A stretch of DNA of 64,000 bases from an uncultured Planococcus sp. GTDB taxonomy: Bacteria > Bacillota > Bacilli > Bacillales_A > Planococcaceae. This document shows, piece by piece, positions 30,031 through 39,684 of the stretch. Both the position numbers and the translations under genes were made by a program. Under the pieces are notes generated by a model. It was given only the letters and a program-made list of their open reading frames with translations. It was not told the DNA's origin and searched no databases. How positions within the stretch are numbered: position 1 is the first letter of the stretch; every line of letters begins with the position of its first letter. Where the stretch lies: NCBI GenBank assembly GCA_947493585.1, contig CANLRI010000004.1, positions 118,364 through 182,363 on the forward strand, written 5' to 3'.

Positions 30031-30326
30031 GTAGCTGAAACCGTACTTTAACATACGTTTTACAAGCTGAGTTAGTTTTTTCAGTAGAACTGGCTAGCTC
30101 AAGTAATGTGAAAGGATAGGCTGTACTCCTTACCTAAGATTGCGGAGGAAATATCAACCTGAAAATCAAAAGAGTACCGACTTGTCGACAGAATCAGCAT
30201 AAGGACATAAGAAGCAATATTAACCCAGGCCAATCTTTTAAGTATGATAAATTGAATAGAAAAAATCATGATGAACTAAGACAGACATCAGTTTTTTCAT
30301 GTTTTGAATCAGCTGTTTTTTCTTTT

Positions 30327-30355
30327 AGTTTACATATCATGAGGTTATCGGAAGT
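30327..30355 (+). other. dif-like site 1 (putative pdif)
   Basis: AGTTTACATAT, a 7-base centre, then TTATCGGAAGT. On the reverse strand the arms resemble those of the Bacillus dif site (ACTTCCTAGAA and TTATGTAAACT), where XerC/CodV and XerD/RipX bind. Same orientation as the sites at 31239, 42558 and 56672. Confidence 0.7.
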
Positions 30356-30386
30356 AATCAGTTGTATCTCATATAACTAAAACAAA

Positions 30387-30439
30387 AAGGGACTGCTCCA
30401 AAAGGTCATGAAAATTATGACTCTCAGGGACAGTCCCTT
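30387..30439 (-). terminator. Terminator of the Xre/membrane-protein unit
   Basis: AAGGGACTG pairs with CAGTCCCTT at the two ends of a longer imperfect hairpin, with A runs on the left that become the T-run on the minus strand. Confidence 0.65.
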
Positions 30440-30462
30440 CCTTTTTTATCTAACGCTCCGAT

Positions 30463-30918
30463 TTACATCAATTCCTTGTTTCTGTTATAGGAACGCTTCA
30501 AAGAAATGAAATTAATGAAAAACATCATCAATCCTGCCAATGTTGAGAAACCTAAAGTTCCAAGCCATTCACTGATACTGGCTGGCAACCCACTTATGAA
30601 TGGATATACTAAAATAAACATAGCCGTAAATCCGGCTGATTTCACAACAATCACTTTTAATTCTTTTTTATATTCCTGTTCAGTTGCAATATTCGTAAAT
30701 TCGATGCCCGATATGATATATCTTCCTAAAACGTAAATCACGAACAGAACAACGTGCAGAAAGAGAACTGTTTCTGTGTCAAAGTTAATGAACCTGCTGC
30801 TAATGAGTGTGACAAGAAGGGATAAGAAAAGGATGATTGCCCCTTCCGAGAGGAAATGCAACAACTTTTTCTCTTTGTATTCGTCATCTGGTAATAAAAA
30901 GGATATCCAAGATTTCAT
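30463..30918 (-). CDS. Four-span membrane protein
   Basis: Start placed at the ATG at 30918, which has GGGAGG upstream and lies two bases after the stop of the regulator gene; 151 residues. Four hydrophobic segments, in two pairs, separated by a short polar stretch (EFTNIATEQEYKKEL). Small four-span proteins behind a short Xre regulator are a frequent pair in Firmicutes (DUF2178/DUF3796-like genes), usually of unknown role. The pair lies alone between two dif-like sites. Confidence 0.65.
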   Translation of the reverse strand: MKSWISFLLPDDEYKEKKLLHFLSEGAIILFLSLLVTLISSRFINFDTETVLFLHVVLFVIYVLGRYIISGIEFTNIATEQEYKKELKVIVVKSAGFTAMFILVYPFISGLPASISEWLGTLGFSTLAGLMMFFINFISLKRSYNRNKELM

Positions 30919-30920
30919 GA

Positions 30921-31115
30921 TTACTCGACCTCCCAAAATAATTCGTCCAAGGTTTTGCCCAGTTCTTTTGCGATAGACACACAAAGATGAAGGCTGGGGT
31001 TATATTGTCCTTTTTCAATTAATCCGATTGTTTGCCTTGTTGCTCCAACTCTGTTGGCTAACTGTTCTTGAGTGATGGATAGTTTCATCCGAGTTATTTT
31101 CACATTATTTTTCAT
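30921..31115 (-). CDS. Short Xre-family regulator
   Basis: 64 residues from the ATG at 31115 (AGGTGG upstream), almost only a helix-turn-helix: KLSITQEQLANRVGATRQTI then GLIEKGQYNPSLHL and a closing LDELFW. This is the YozG/helix-turn-helix 3 type that often controls a neighbouring membrane-protein gene. It is the first gene of a two-gene unit and probably regulates its own promoter. Confidence 0.85.
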   Translation of the reverse strand: MKNNVKITRMKLSITQEQLANRVGATRQTIGLIEKGQYNPSLHLCVSIAKELGKTLDELFWEVE

Positions 31116-31238
31116 TGATCCACCTGCTCTTTGCAATATATATCTAACATATGCAATTTATATATTACATTATATCTGGAAGATGTCAACTTCTTATAGC
31201 CTTTTTATTTAATCGAAGATGGAAATTGAGTGAAGAAC

Positions 31239-31266
31239 GGTTTACATATGACACCTTATCGGAAGT
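31239..31266 (+). other. dif-like site 2 (putative pdif)
   Basis: GGTTTACATAT, a 6-base centre (GACACC), then TTATCGGAAGT: two 11-base arms and 28 bases in all, the exact layout of a dif site. It lies two bases before the 118-base repeat that recurs inverted at the right end of the window. Confidence 0.75.
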
Positions 31267-31267
31267 T

Positions 31268-31385
31268 TTTCTAAATGAAATATATAATTATAAAACCAGT
31301 AACCCTTATAGAAGGTTACTGGTTTTTCTCAATTCCGGTGCAAATTATAGCTTGAAACTAGTGCACTTTATCTCTTAAAGTGACA
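31268..31385. repeat. 118-base repeat, left copy (inverted partner at 63883-64000)
   Basis: Matches the reverse complement of 63883-64000 over 118 bases with four mismatches and no gaps. It contains a terminator-like hairpin (AAAACCAGTAACC paired with GGTTACTGGTTTT) and ends in TTAAAGTGACA. A degenerate partial copy is seen near 56780-56813. Confidence 0.9.
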
Positions 31386-31531
31386 GGTTATCGTTCCTGA
31401 AAAGTTACCGCCTCCACTTAGAGTGAAATTAGTTCTTCACGGAGAACAAAAACATATGAATCGTCTACACTTGATTGGACAACTCCTATGAGGGAGGTTA
31501 TTGTTAAATCAATGAAAGTAGGCGTTTTTTT

Positions 31532-31813
31532 ATGTCAAGAACGAGAAGAACATTTACCCCTGAATTTAAACTACAGATGGTCCGATTATTTGAAAATGGT
31601 AAATCAAAATCTGAAATTGTACGGGAGTATGATCTCACGGCTTCAGCTTTAGATAAATGGGTTAAAAATCATCAGAACACAGGTTCATTTAATCATATTG
31701 ACAATTTATCTGAAGAAGAGCGCGAACTCAGAAGACTTCGCAAAGACATTCAACAGTTAAAAATGGAAAACGAGATTCTAAAGCAAGCAGCGCTGATCAT
31801 GGGACGAAAATAG
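31532..31813 (+). CDS. IS3-family transposase OrfA
   Basis: 93 residues with the helix-turn-helix of the family (FTPEFKLQMVRLFENGKS, then SEIVREYDLTASALDKWV) and a C-terminal leucine-zipper-like stretch (LRRLRKDIQQLKMENEILK). It binds the IS ends. In this family OrfA is fused to OrfB by -1 frameshifting; the end of the gene (GACGAAAATAG) is a plausible slippery region. Confidence 0.9.
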   Translation: MSRTRRTFTPEFKLQMVRLFENGKSKSEIVREYDLTASALDKWVKNHQNTGSFNHIDNLSEEERELRRLRKDIQQLKMENEILKQAALIMGRK

Positions 31814-31845
31814 AAGTCATTCGTAAGAATGCACACAAATATTCA

Positions 31846-32676
31846 GTGTCAGCAATGTGCAAAGTCCTGCAAATCTCTAGAAGTACCTATTATTTTGAAA
31901 TTAATAAACAAAGAACCAACAAGCAGTGTGAGCGCGATAACGATATCAATGAAACGATTATTCAGGTATTTAATTCAAACCGAAAATGTTTTGGTACCCG
32001 AAGAATAAAAAATGCGTTACATAAACTAGGTTTGACAGTCTCGAGAAGACGCATCGGTCGGGTCATGAAACAGAACAATCTGGTGTCAACCTATACTATC
32101 GCAAGCTATAGGCCCTATCCGTCGAAGTCGAACGAGCGTCTGATCACGAATGGTCTAGACCGAGATTTTAACAGAGCACAACCAATGGAAGTCATTGTCA
32201 GTGATTTAACATATGTAAAAGTAGCAGGAAAATGGCATTACATATGTGTATTTATTGATCTCTTTAATCGAGAAATTGTTGGGTACAGTGCAGGTTCAAG
32301 AAAGAATGCTGAGCTGGTCTTGTCATCAATCAGCACCATTAAGCATGATTTAAGAGATGTGCAGATGTTTCACACAGACAGAGGAAAGGAGTTCGATAAC
32401 CAGCTGATTGATGAAGTTTTAGATGGCTTTGATATTGAAAGATCACTTAGTATGAAAGGCTGTCCTTATGACAACGCTGTGGCTGAAACCACGTTCAAAG
32501 CGATGAAAACTGAATTTATTAACCAATATACTTTTATATCATTAAAACAATTAAACATCGAACTATTCGACTACGTAAACTGGTATAACAATATTAGACC
32601 CCATGGTGCATTGAATTATCTCACGCCAAAGGAGTATAAAGAAAACTTCTATAAAAACTGTCTAATATTCTGTTGA
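31846..32676 (+). CDS. IS3-family transposase OrfB (rve integrase core)
   Basis: 276 residues with a complete DDE triad: Asp in VSDLTYVKV, Asp in FHTDRGKEF and Glu in GCPYDNAVAETTFK. The N-terminal HTH_21 part (RRIKNALHKLGLTVSRRRIG) is intact. Normally made as an OrfAB fusion by frameshifting, so the true coding region extends upstream of this first ATG. The last residues (KNCLIFC) run into the right terminal repeat, as is usual. Appears functional. Confidence 0.9.
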   Translation: MSAMCKVLQISRSTYYFEINKQRTNKQCERDNDINETIIQVFNSNRKCFGTRRIKNALHKLGLTVSRRRIGRVMKQNNLVSTYTIASYRPYPSKSNERLITNGLDRDFNRAQPMEVIVSDLTYVKVAGKWHYICVFIDLFNREIVGYSAGSRKNAELVLSSISTIKHDLRDVQMFHTDRGKEFDNQLIDEVLDGFDIERSLSMKGCPYDNAVAETTFKAMKTEFINQYTFISLKQLNIELFDYVNWYNNIRPHGALNYLTPKEYKENFYKNCLIFC

Positions 32677-32760
32677 CACACCAGATTTATGTTTATAAGT
32701 CGTGGAAAGAGGTATATTGTAGCATGTATGTAAATAATATTTAGAATGGAGTGTTATTAC

Positions 32761-33912
32761 ATGAAAGCAGTCACTTATCAAGGACATAAGAAGATGAAGA
32801 TGGAAGAAGTTGAAGATGCTAAGATTATTGAATCAACTGATGCAATTATAAAGATAACAGCATCTGGGATTTGTGGTTCAGATTTACATTTATATCATCA
32901 AGGTGATTTATTCATGGAACCTGGTTTTGTCATTGGACATGAACCGATGGGTATTGTTGAAGAGGTAGGAAAAGATGTGAAAAAACTAAAGAAAGGGGAT
33001 CGTGTGGTAATACCTTTTAATATTGGGTGTGGGGACTGTTTCTACTGCAATAACGACATGGAATCTCAGTGTGACAATTCTAATGAAACACCAGCGAACT
33101 GGAAGTTAGATAATGGTGGACTATTCGGTTTTGGTAACCTTCATGGTAATCACTGGGGAGGACAGGCAGAATACTTAAGAGTACCTCATGCTGACTTTTC
33201 CTCATTTAAGGTTCCTGATAACAATCTAAAAGACGAGCAAGTTTTATTCTTATCAGACGTTGTACCTACTGCTTACTGGAGTGTAGAACACTCAGGCGTT
33301 AAACCGGGAGATACAGTCATTGTATTAGGTTGTGGTCCTGTCGGTTTAATGACGCAGAAGTTTGCGAAACTAAAAGGTGCAGAGAGAGTGATTGCGATTG
33401 ACAATGTACAGTATCGTCTCAATCACGCCAAAAAGTACAATGGTGCTGAAGTGTATAACTTTGATGAAGAACAAGAAATAGGTAAACTTCTTAAAGAAAA
33501 AACTCGAGGCGGCGCAGATGTTGTTATTGATTGTGTAGGAATGGATGGACAGCAATCGAGTCCAGAACGGGAGCTATCTGAGAATTCTCAACAACGTGGA
33601 ACAATAAGTCCTATACTTACCGCTACTGAATCAGTAAGAAAGTTTGGGACAATACAGCTTACTGGTATCTATGGATCACCTGCTGATAATTTCCCTCTAG
33701 ATTTAATATTTAACCGTGATATTAAAATAACAAGTGGACAGGCCCCTGTTATTCATTTAATGCCTAAACTTTACGAGATGATTAAAGATGAAGTATTTGA
33801 TCCTACAGAAATTCTTACACATACTTTCCCGCTTGAAGAGGCAGACGAAGCTTACAAAGTATTTGATGAGAAGAAGGATAACAACATCAAGGTTATATTT
33901 AAACCAGAATAG
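32761..33912 (+). CDS. Zinc-dependent alcohol/formaldehyde dehydrogenase
   Basis: 383 residues from the ATG at 32761, which has AATGGAGTG upstream. Zinc-type medium-chain dehydrogenase: catalytic zinc ligands in ICGSDLHLYH and GHEPMG, the structural-zinc Cys set in GCGDCFYCNNDMESQC, and the nucleotide-binding GCGPVGLM. It resembles the glutathione-independent formaldehyde-dehydrogenase-like enzymes found in staphylococci. Base and codon use are more AT-rich than in the mer genes. It is flanked by the IS3 right end and an inverted copy of that end, so it probably arrived with the IS. A relic of a second copy lies at 35878-36005. Confidence 0.85.
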   Translation: MKAVTYQGHKKMKMEEVEDAKIIESTDAIIKITASGICGSDLHLYHQGDLFMEPGFVIGHEPMGIVEEVGKDVKKLKKGDRVVIPFNIGCGDCFYCNNDMESQCDNSNETPANWKLDNGGLFGFGNLHGNHWGGQAEYLRVPHADFSSFKVPDNNLKDEQVLFLSDVVPTAYWSVEHSGVKPGDTVIVLGCGPVGLMTQKFAKLKGAERVIAIDNVQYRLNHAKKYNGAEVYNFDEEQEIGKLLKEKTRGGADVVIDCVGMDGQQSSPERELSENSQQRGTISPILTATESVRKFGTIQLTGIYGSPADNFPLDLIFNRDIKITSGQAPVIHLMPKLYEMIKDEVFDPTEILTHTFPLEEADEAYKVFDEKKDNNIKVIFKPE

Positions 33913-33945
33913 AGTATAAAAACTTTTGTTCCCTGATATTAAATT

Positions 33946-33981
33946 TGGTGTGTCAACAGAATATTAGACAGTTTTTATAGA
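33946..33981 (-). repeat. Inverted copy of the IS3 right end
   Basis: 36 bases identical to the reverse complement of 32648-32683, including the last codons of OrfB and the terminal repeat. It is the only surviving part of a second, oppositely oriented IS copy on the far side of the dehydrogenase gene. Confidence 0.85.
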
Positions 33982-34113
33982 GGGTTATAGTAAAGATGTA
34001 TCGGTTAATCCTGAGATTCCAAAAGGCTCCATTAACCTCATTACTTGTGATACGATTGCCCTAACCAGTGATATTGCTAAAAAAAAAACGATATCAACAA
34101 AACGTTGATATCG
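33982..34113 (+). pseudogene. Possible sortase C-terminal relic
   Basis: A frame reading KGSINLITCDTIALTSD contains the LITC signature around the catalytic Cys of sortases, but has no start and ends soon after. It abuts the IS end, which probably cut the gene. A hairpin with A and T runs (ACGATATCAAC paired with GTTGATATCGT, 34088-34114) lies at its end and would be its terminator. Evidence is one short motif. Confidence 0.4.
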
Positions 34114-34193
34114 TATTCTTATGCCACTGCTTAAATGTTCTTGCTTTATCATTATTCAAATATGAAGAATTGTAATTTCATCAATCATGAGCC

Positions 34194-34729
34194 TTACACT
34201 TTTATACTAGGTATAACATTTAACAGTGCATTTTTATTACTTTTATGCCAGTTATCTAACTCATTCTCTATATCTTGAAATATAGCTTTAAAAGCTTCCT
34301 GACTTGAATAATCAATAACAAATTCTTTTATAATATTATGGGTTTGTATATGGTTAAAATCTTTAAATACATTAGGCTTGCTGTTCATTATTGTTCTTGT
34401 TTCTTTATCTTCTACATCAATCAAAACGTGGAGTTTTGTGGGCAGCATAAACCCTTTTGATTCATAATCGCCTGCACCGATTTCATAATGAATTTTATAT
34501 TTTCCCCAGCTGATATGGAAAAGCTGAAAATAAAAAGCTTTTGCCGTCACTTTTCTATATACATGAAAGCTAGTCTCTTCTTCTATAGCTGGAAAAATCT
34601 TTTTTCCAACTTTATCTTTTCAATTTTGTCTGCTAAAATGTCTAACTGTTGTTCTCCATTCTTCACAATTTCAGTCAATTCTGCTGAATGCTTACTATTG
34701 AAGAGCTCCCATTCATTATTCAACTCCAT
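34194..34729 (-). pseudogene. Frameshifted gene of unknown function
   Basis: A start at 34729 with GAGGGGAAG upstream opens MELNNEWELFNSKHSAEL; this frame stops near 34595. An overlapping frame takes over in the run of A around 34610 (GKKIFPAIEEETSFHVY) and continues to 34194. Joined, they give about 178 residues: a helical N-terminus, then a beta-rich part (YKIHYEIGAGDYESKGF). A one-base slip in the A-tract explains the break. No family recognised. Confidence 0.55.
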
Positions 34730-34841
34730 CGCTTCCCCTCCCTATAGGTGTTCCACTTTATATAGCTCACGCCAAAACTAATAATCAAAAAACTGCCATC
34801 CACTGTCTCAGGACAGATACGATGGCAACGATAATATGACT

Positions 34842-35144
34842 TTATTTAGGAAGCTTGGAAGCAAGGACGTCAATATTTTCAATCACTGGTGGCTCTACGA
34901 AAAGTTCAGGAGCTTTCTCCATCAATGCCGCAGCCACTTGACCAGAAAGGTGTGCTTGACGACCTGTGTCGTCCGGGAATGCGTCAAAGATTCCGAATGT
35001 CGTAGGTCCAAGTCGGATTGCAAACCATGCGATCGTTTCTGACTCCTCCTGAACCACAGGTAGGGCCCCACGTAGGAAGCTTTCAACTTCCGCTTCTTTT
35101 CCAGGTTTTGCTTCAAGTCGAACCAATAGCGCTACATTAACCAT
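34842..35144 (-). CDS. Antibiotic-biosynthesis-monooxygenase (ABM) domain protein
   Basis: 100 residues forming a single dimeric ferredoxin-like ABM fold: VNVALLVRLEAKPGKEAEVE at the start, then FGIFDAFPDDTGRQAHLSG. Members include quinol monooxygenases and small-molecule stress enzymes that need no cofactor; the substrate is not known. Strong ribosome site (GGAGGAGA). It lies beside a PfpI-type stress protein and a dehydrogenase, a set often seen in staphylococci coping with reactive aldehydes or oxidants. Confidence 0.8.
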   Translation of the reverse strand: MVNVALLVRLEAKPGKEAEVESFLRGALPVVQEESETIAWFAIRLGPTTFGIFDAFPDDTGRQAHLSGQVAAALMEKAPELFVEPPVIENIDVLASKLPK

Positions 35145-35217
35145 TTTTCTATCTCCTCCTCAAATTAGAAATTTCATCCATATAAAGTCTATAGTCTGCT
35201 AGGTGTTTGATTATATT

Positions 35218-35736
35218 CTATTTCAATAATGCTAATGATTCACGATTAAAATCTTCTAAGTCATCAGGTGTACGTGATGTTACGATACTACTATCTACAA
35301 CAACTGATTCGTCTACTACTGTTGCACCTGCATTCTCTAAATCTTTACGTACAGATAAGTAACCCGTTAGCTTTTTACCTTTTAATAAATCTGTATCGAT
35401 TAATAACTGTGGTCCGTGACAGATTGCAAATACAGGTTTTTCATTAGCAACAAATCCTTTTGTAAATTCACCGAATCGTCCTTGCTCATCACCACGTAAC
35501 ATATCTGGTGAGAATCCGCCTGGAATGAATAATGCATCGAAGTCATCAGGTTTAACGTCATCGATTGCTTTATCAATCGTTACTTCAGTATTCCCTTGTT
35601 TACCTTTTACTGTACTACCAGCTTCTTTACCAATAACAGTAATTTCATGTCCTTCTTTTTCAAAAGCCTCAGCCGGGCTCGTAAATTCTATATCTTCAAA
35701 TAAATTGTCTAATACTACTGCGATTTTCTTAGTCAT
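35218..35736 (-). CDS. DJ-1/PfpI-family protein (general stress protein 18-like)
   Basis: 172 residues with the family's fold from [16 protein letters not shown] onward and the nucleophile elbow Cys in FAICHGPQ near residue 104. [10 protein letters not shown] is the usual glycine-rich loop. Related proteins act as deglycases or chaperones under carbonyl and oxidative stress; the exact reaction here cannot be told. Ribosome site AGGAGG. Likely transcribed with, or parallel to, the ABM protein. Confidence 0.85.
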   Translation of the reverse strand: MTKKIAVVLDNLFEDIEFTSPAEAFEKEGHEITVIGKEAGSTVKGKQGNTEVTIDKAIDDVKPDDFDALFIPGGFSPDMLRGDEQGRFGEFTKGFVANEKPVFAICHGPQLLIDTDLLKGKKLTGYLSVRKDLENAGATVVDESVVVDSSIVTSRTPDDLEDFNRESLALLK

Positions 35737-35877
35737 AATATAAATTCCTCCTAATTTAATAGTGAGTTCGTCATCAATATGTGAGAACTATAATTCTATT
35801 TTACCTTTAATATATACACATTAAAAATATATTGCTCAATTATATCAAACTACTTAAACGTTTAATTTTATGAATAA

Positions 35878-36005
35878 TTACTCCGGTTTAAATACGACTT
35901 TAATATTTCTCGTTTTTCATCAAATACTTTATAAGCCTCATCGGCTTTTTCTAAAGGAAAAGTATGTATGATAATTTCAGTAGGATCAAATACTTCATCT
36001 TTTAA
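35878..36005 (-). pseudogene. C-terminal relic of a second alcohol dehydrogenase
   Basis: Encodes DEVFDPTEIIIHTFPLEKAD followed by EAYKVFDEK, almost the same as the C-terminus of the dehydrogenase at 32761. A frameshift follows before a recognisable IKVVFKPE end. Everything upstream of this segment is lost. The relic shows that a related gene was duplicated or replaced here. Confidence 0.75.
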
Positions 36006-36207
36006 ATCACTATCTGCCACAACAAAAGAAGAAAAAAAAGATTTATCAGCTATGTGAATACCTATTAATTCACTATCTTTATTAAGGATAGGGCACATAT
36101 TGCCCAAACGAAGTATCAGCTTAGTATATCTTCTTACTACATATACTTGCTTTTACTTTACCATCACTAAAAATATCTTACTTTTTTCACTACTAAATAC
36201 ACTCCCT

Positions 36208-38463
36208 TTATTTTTGAATGTAATTAGATAAATGTTTCCCAGTTACGCTATCTTGTATGCTAAGGACACCTTCTGGGTAACCACTGTATAATAATCTTCC
36301 TCCTTGTTGACCAGCAGCTGGTCCCATATCAATTAACCAGTCTGATTCTGTCATCATTGACAAGTTATGCTCGATTAGAACGACGGTATTACCTTCATCC
36401 ACTAATTGATTAAATAATTCGATCAGCACATGGATATCCCTTTCATGTAACCCTGTTGTTGGTTCATCAAAAATAAAGATGTGGTCAGTCACTTGATTGA
36501 TTAAATACGCACTGAGCTTTACACGTTGAATTTCTCCACCTGAAAGTGTGTCCAATGATTGTCCAAGTGTCATATAGCCTAGACCAGTGGCAGCGAGGGA
36601 TTTTAATATCTCCAGAATTTTATGATGTGTATTGAAGTAATTTATTCCTTCTTCCACCGTTAATTGTAAGACATCTGCAATAGAGTAACCATCTACTTTA
36701 GCATCTAGAACTTCCTGTCTATAACGTGTTCCATGACATACTTCACAAACTTGTGAAAAATCAGGCATAAACGCAAGTTCTGTTTTAAGAATTCCTTTTC
36801 CTTTACAGTTTGGACAAGCACCTTCAGAATTATAGCTGAACATACTTTTCTTTAGCCCTGTCTCCTTACTGAAAAATGCTCGTAATTCATCAAATGTATT
36901 GGTATAAGTTAATATATTTGAACGATTTGAAGCATTAATAGCTTTTTGATCGATGAATATAACATTTTTAATCTGTTTAAACCCAGTTTTTATGAGCGTA
37001 CTCTTACCAGAACCAGCAACCCCTGTAATAACAGAAATAGCATTTTTAGGGAGATACACTTCAACATTTTTGACGTTATTTTTTGTAACTGGACCGATAT
37101 GAATCATTTCTTGAGATGACCTTGGAACTTTTAGTTGATGTTTTTCTTTGAGTTCTTGTCCAGTCGCAGTGTGGGAGTCGAGAAGTTGATCGTATGTTCC
37201 TTCAAATGTAATTCTACCCCCATTTTTACCGGCACCTGGTCCTACGTCAACAATGTGATCTGCAATCTTAATAATATCAGGATCGTGTTCAACCACAATA
37301 ACTGTATTTCCTTTATCCCGAATAGACATAATTATGCGATTGATATTTTCAATATCTTCAGGATGCAGTCCAACACTCGGTTCATCGATAATGTATACGA
37401 GATCGGTCAGTGGGCTACTTAAATGACGAATAAGCTTAATACGCTGAGATTCACCACCTGATAATGTAGGTGTTTCTCGACCAAGTGTCAAATAACCAAG
37501 TCCAATATCAACTAGAGATTGAAGTTGCTGTTTAAGCGGCTTTACAATATATGCAGCTGTTTTATCAGTAAGATAGTCTAAAAACAGGATATTTTCTACG
37601 ATACTTTGATTTGTAAAATCAGCAATATCTGCACCGTTAATTTTGCAGCTTAAAATACGTTGATTTAAACGTTTTCCGTGACAGTTAGGACAAACCATTG
37701 TCGTTACAACACGCTCATATTCATCCGGCCACCTGCTCTTTTCATAGCCATCATTAATAATAAACAGTCGCCTGAATCGATAGACGACCCCTTCATATTT
37801 TGCAGTACGGGGCCATTCTTCAGGAGGATTGGTCAGTTTGGTCGGCTCTAAATAAAGTAATTGATGCATCTCTTCCTTCGAATAATCTTTCAGCTTCTTA
37901 TCATTATCAAATAGACCCGAATGCGTATAGCTTTTACCACGCCAGTGATCTGGTCCGAATGTAGGAAAATTAATTCCATGTTCGTTTAAAGATTTGTCAT
38001 AATCCAGCAATTCATCGATATCAATTTCCTCGACATATCCTAAGCCTTGGCATCTCTCACACATTCCTGCCGAATTATTGAATGAAAATTCATTTGAATA
38101 TCCGACAAATGGTTGACCAATACGAGACCATAGTAGACGAACAGCAGAATAAATGTCGGAAATTGTACCTACTGTAGAGCGCGAGTTACCACCAAGTCTT
38201 TTCTGACTAATGACCATTGAAACAGGAAGATTTTGAATGGAATCTACATCAGGTTTCTCATAATGAGTTAATTGATTCTGTATATATGTAGAATAAGTTT
38301 CATTGAGTAGACGCTCAGATTCAGCTGCAATCGTACTAAATACTAATGAAGATTTTCCAGATCCTGATTTTCCTGTAAAAACGGTCAATTGATGCTTTGG
38401 AAGACTTAACGAAACATTTTTTAAATTATTTTGTCGTGCACCTTTGATGATGATATTTTTCAT
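36208..38463 (-). CDS. Short UvrA paralog (UvrA2-like ABC ATPase)
   Basis: 751 residues from the ATG at 38463 (GGAGAGGAAG upstream); normal UvrA is about 940. Two ABC modules: Walker A GKSGSGKSS and GVAGSGKST, signatures LSGGESQRIKL and LSGGEIQRVKL, and Walker B segments ending in DEPSVGLHPED and DEPTTGLHERD. CxxC zinc motifs (CERCQG, CPNCHG, CPNCKG, CEVCHG) remain. The missing length fits loss of the UvrB-binding part, as in UvrA2-type proteins linked to DNA-damage or drug tolerance. It is intact and probably staphylococcal in origin. Confidence 0.85.
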   Translation of the reverse strand: MKNIIIKGARQNNLKNVSLSLPKHQLTVFTGKSGSGKSSLVFSTIAAESERLLNETYSTYIQNQLTHYEKPDVDSIQNLPVSMVISQKRLGGNSRSTVGTISDIYSAVRLLWSRIGQPFVGYSNEFSFNNSAGMCERCQGLGYVEEIDIDELLDYDKSLNEHGINFPTFGPDHWRGKSYTHSGLFDNDKKLKDYSKEEMHQLLYLEPTKLTNPPEEWPRTAKYEGVVYRFRRLFIINDGYEKSRWPDEYERVVTTMVCPNCHGKRLNQRILSCKINGADIADFTNQSIVENILFLDYLTDKTAAYIVKPLKQQLQSLVDIGLGYLTLGRETPTLSGGESQRIKLIRHLSSPLTDLVYIIDEPSVGLHPEDIENINRIIMSIRDKGNTVIVVEHDPDIIKIADHIVDVGPGAGKNGGRITFEGTYDQLLDSHTATGQELKEKHQLKVPRSSQEMIHIGPVTKNNVKNVEVYLPKNAISVITGVAGSGKSTLIKTGFKQIKNVIFIDQKAINASNRSNILTYTNTFDELRAFFSKETGLKKSMFSYNSEGACPNCKGKGILKTELAFMPDFSQVCEVCHGTRYRQEVLDAKVDGYSIADVLQLTVEEGINYFNTHHKILEILKSLAATGLGYMTLGQSLDTLSGGEIQRVKLSAYLINQVTDHIFIFDEPTTGLHERDIHVLIELFNQLVDEGNTVVLIEHNLSMMTESDWLIDMGPAAGQQGGRLLYSGYPEGVLSIQDSVTGKHLSNYIQK

Positions 38464-38749
38464 CCCAAACTTCCTCTCCATAATTAAATATATTTATATT
38501 TTTTACCTTTTTAACGAGAAATAAGTTTATAAGTATCAATTTTAAAGTTCCAAATTTTTAGCTGAATTTCCGATTATATTTTATTAAAAAATTTAGGGAA
38601 ATTCTATAATCAAGTTAGCCACCTACGGTGTGCTTTAAAAAATTTAAATGTACGCAGATTGTAAAATTAAGCTAGACAACTAAAAAAGCCTTCTGTGCTA
38701 AACTTAATATGTATTTCCGACCAAAGAAAACATTAAGGAGTTAGCACAA

Positions 38750-39529
38750 ATGGCCTATACACATCTTACCACGGATGAACTTGCGTCCATAGAATTATAT
38801 TACCACCAGAAAATTTCGGTCAGTGAGATCTGCCGGAGAATTAAGCGTTAAAGAGAGATCGTCTATAATGTAATTAATGCACTCAAAGCAGGTATATCTG
38901 TACTGGAATTCTATCAGAACGATAAGAAAAGAAAATCTCTTTGCAGAAGACGTAGAATCGTCCTTCCTAAGCATCAGATCAGTTATATTCAAAAAAGGAT
39001 AGCCGACGGCTGGACACCTGACACCATCATAGGCAGAAATGAAGAATCTATCAGCTGTTCTGTTAAAATTCTGTACAGAATGTTCAGAGAAGATATTCTT
39101 CCTGTTCACTCACTTCCGATGAAAGGGAAAAGAAAACCTAACAGTCATCATGAGAAAAGAGGTCGTCAGACTTTCAAACGTCACATTTCAGAAAGAACAG
39201 TTGAATTTCCTGACTTTGATAAAGCGTTCGGTCATCTTGAAGGCGATACGATTATTGGTCGTCACCATGGTAGCGCAGTCATCACCCTTGTTGAACGCGT
39301 TTCTAAGATGATCATCACCTTACGACCGGAAGGTCGCAAGGCATCCGACATTGAAAAAGCATTAAACAATATGTTTTCGGCTTTACCTTATCGTCTCTTT
39401 AAATCCATTACATTCGACTGCGGTAAAGAGTTTTCCAGCTGGAAGTCAATCAGTAACCCACACGATATATCTATCTTTTTTGCTGATCCAGGTACACCTT
39501 CGCAGCGTACCCTGATTAAACGGATATAA
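38750..39529 (+). pseudogene. IS30-family transposase, broken
   Basis: Starts MAYTHLTTDELASIELYY after AAGGAG. An in-frame TAA (near 38849, where Ser is expected before REIVYNVIN) splits it, and the frame then runs through DGWTPDTIIG, the Asp of GHLEGDTIIGRHHG and the second Asp of TFDCGKEF. It ends after DPGTPSQR, before the Glu of the DDE triad. Both the nonsense codon and the missing C-terminus make it inactive. Confidence 0.85.
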
Positions 39530-39684
39530 TATAATAAAAAACACATAAAAAGAAAAATTTCGCCATTGAATATAACGGGTTCAGTTAAGAGGGAGAAAGA
39601 CGTATACGTAAAATAGTCCACACCTGTTTTTAGATGTAGACTATTTTATAGGACCTACTATTTGTTATATTTAATAAAATATTA

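Larger units (their letters stand above)
31457..32683 (+). mobile_element. IS3-family insertion sequence (IS150-like)
   Basis: Two overlapping-type transposase frames between imperfect terminal inverted repeats, left TGAATCGTCTACACTTGATT and right (reversed) TGGTGTGTCAACAGAATATT; 15 of 25 positions match. Length about 1.23 kb is normal for the family. No clear target duplication is visible. A second inverted copy of the right end lies at 33946-33981. Confidence 0.8.

Noticed and set aside
38625..38749. Possible gene between the UvrA-like gene and the IS30 relic
   Set aside because: No frame with a ribosome site; the sequence just before the transposase start is probably the IS left end.
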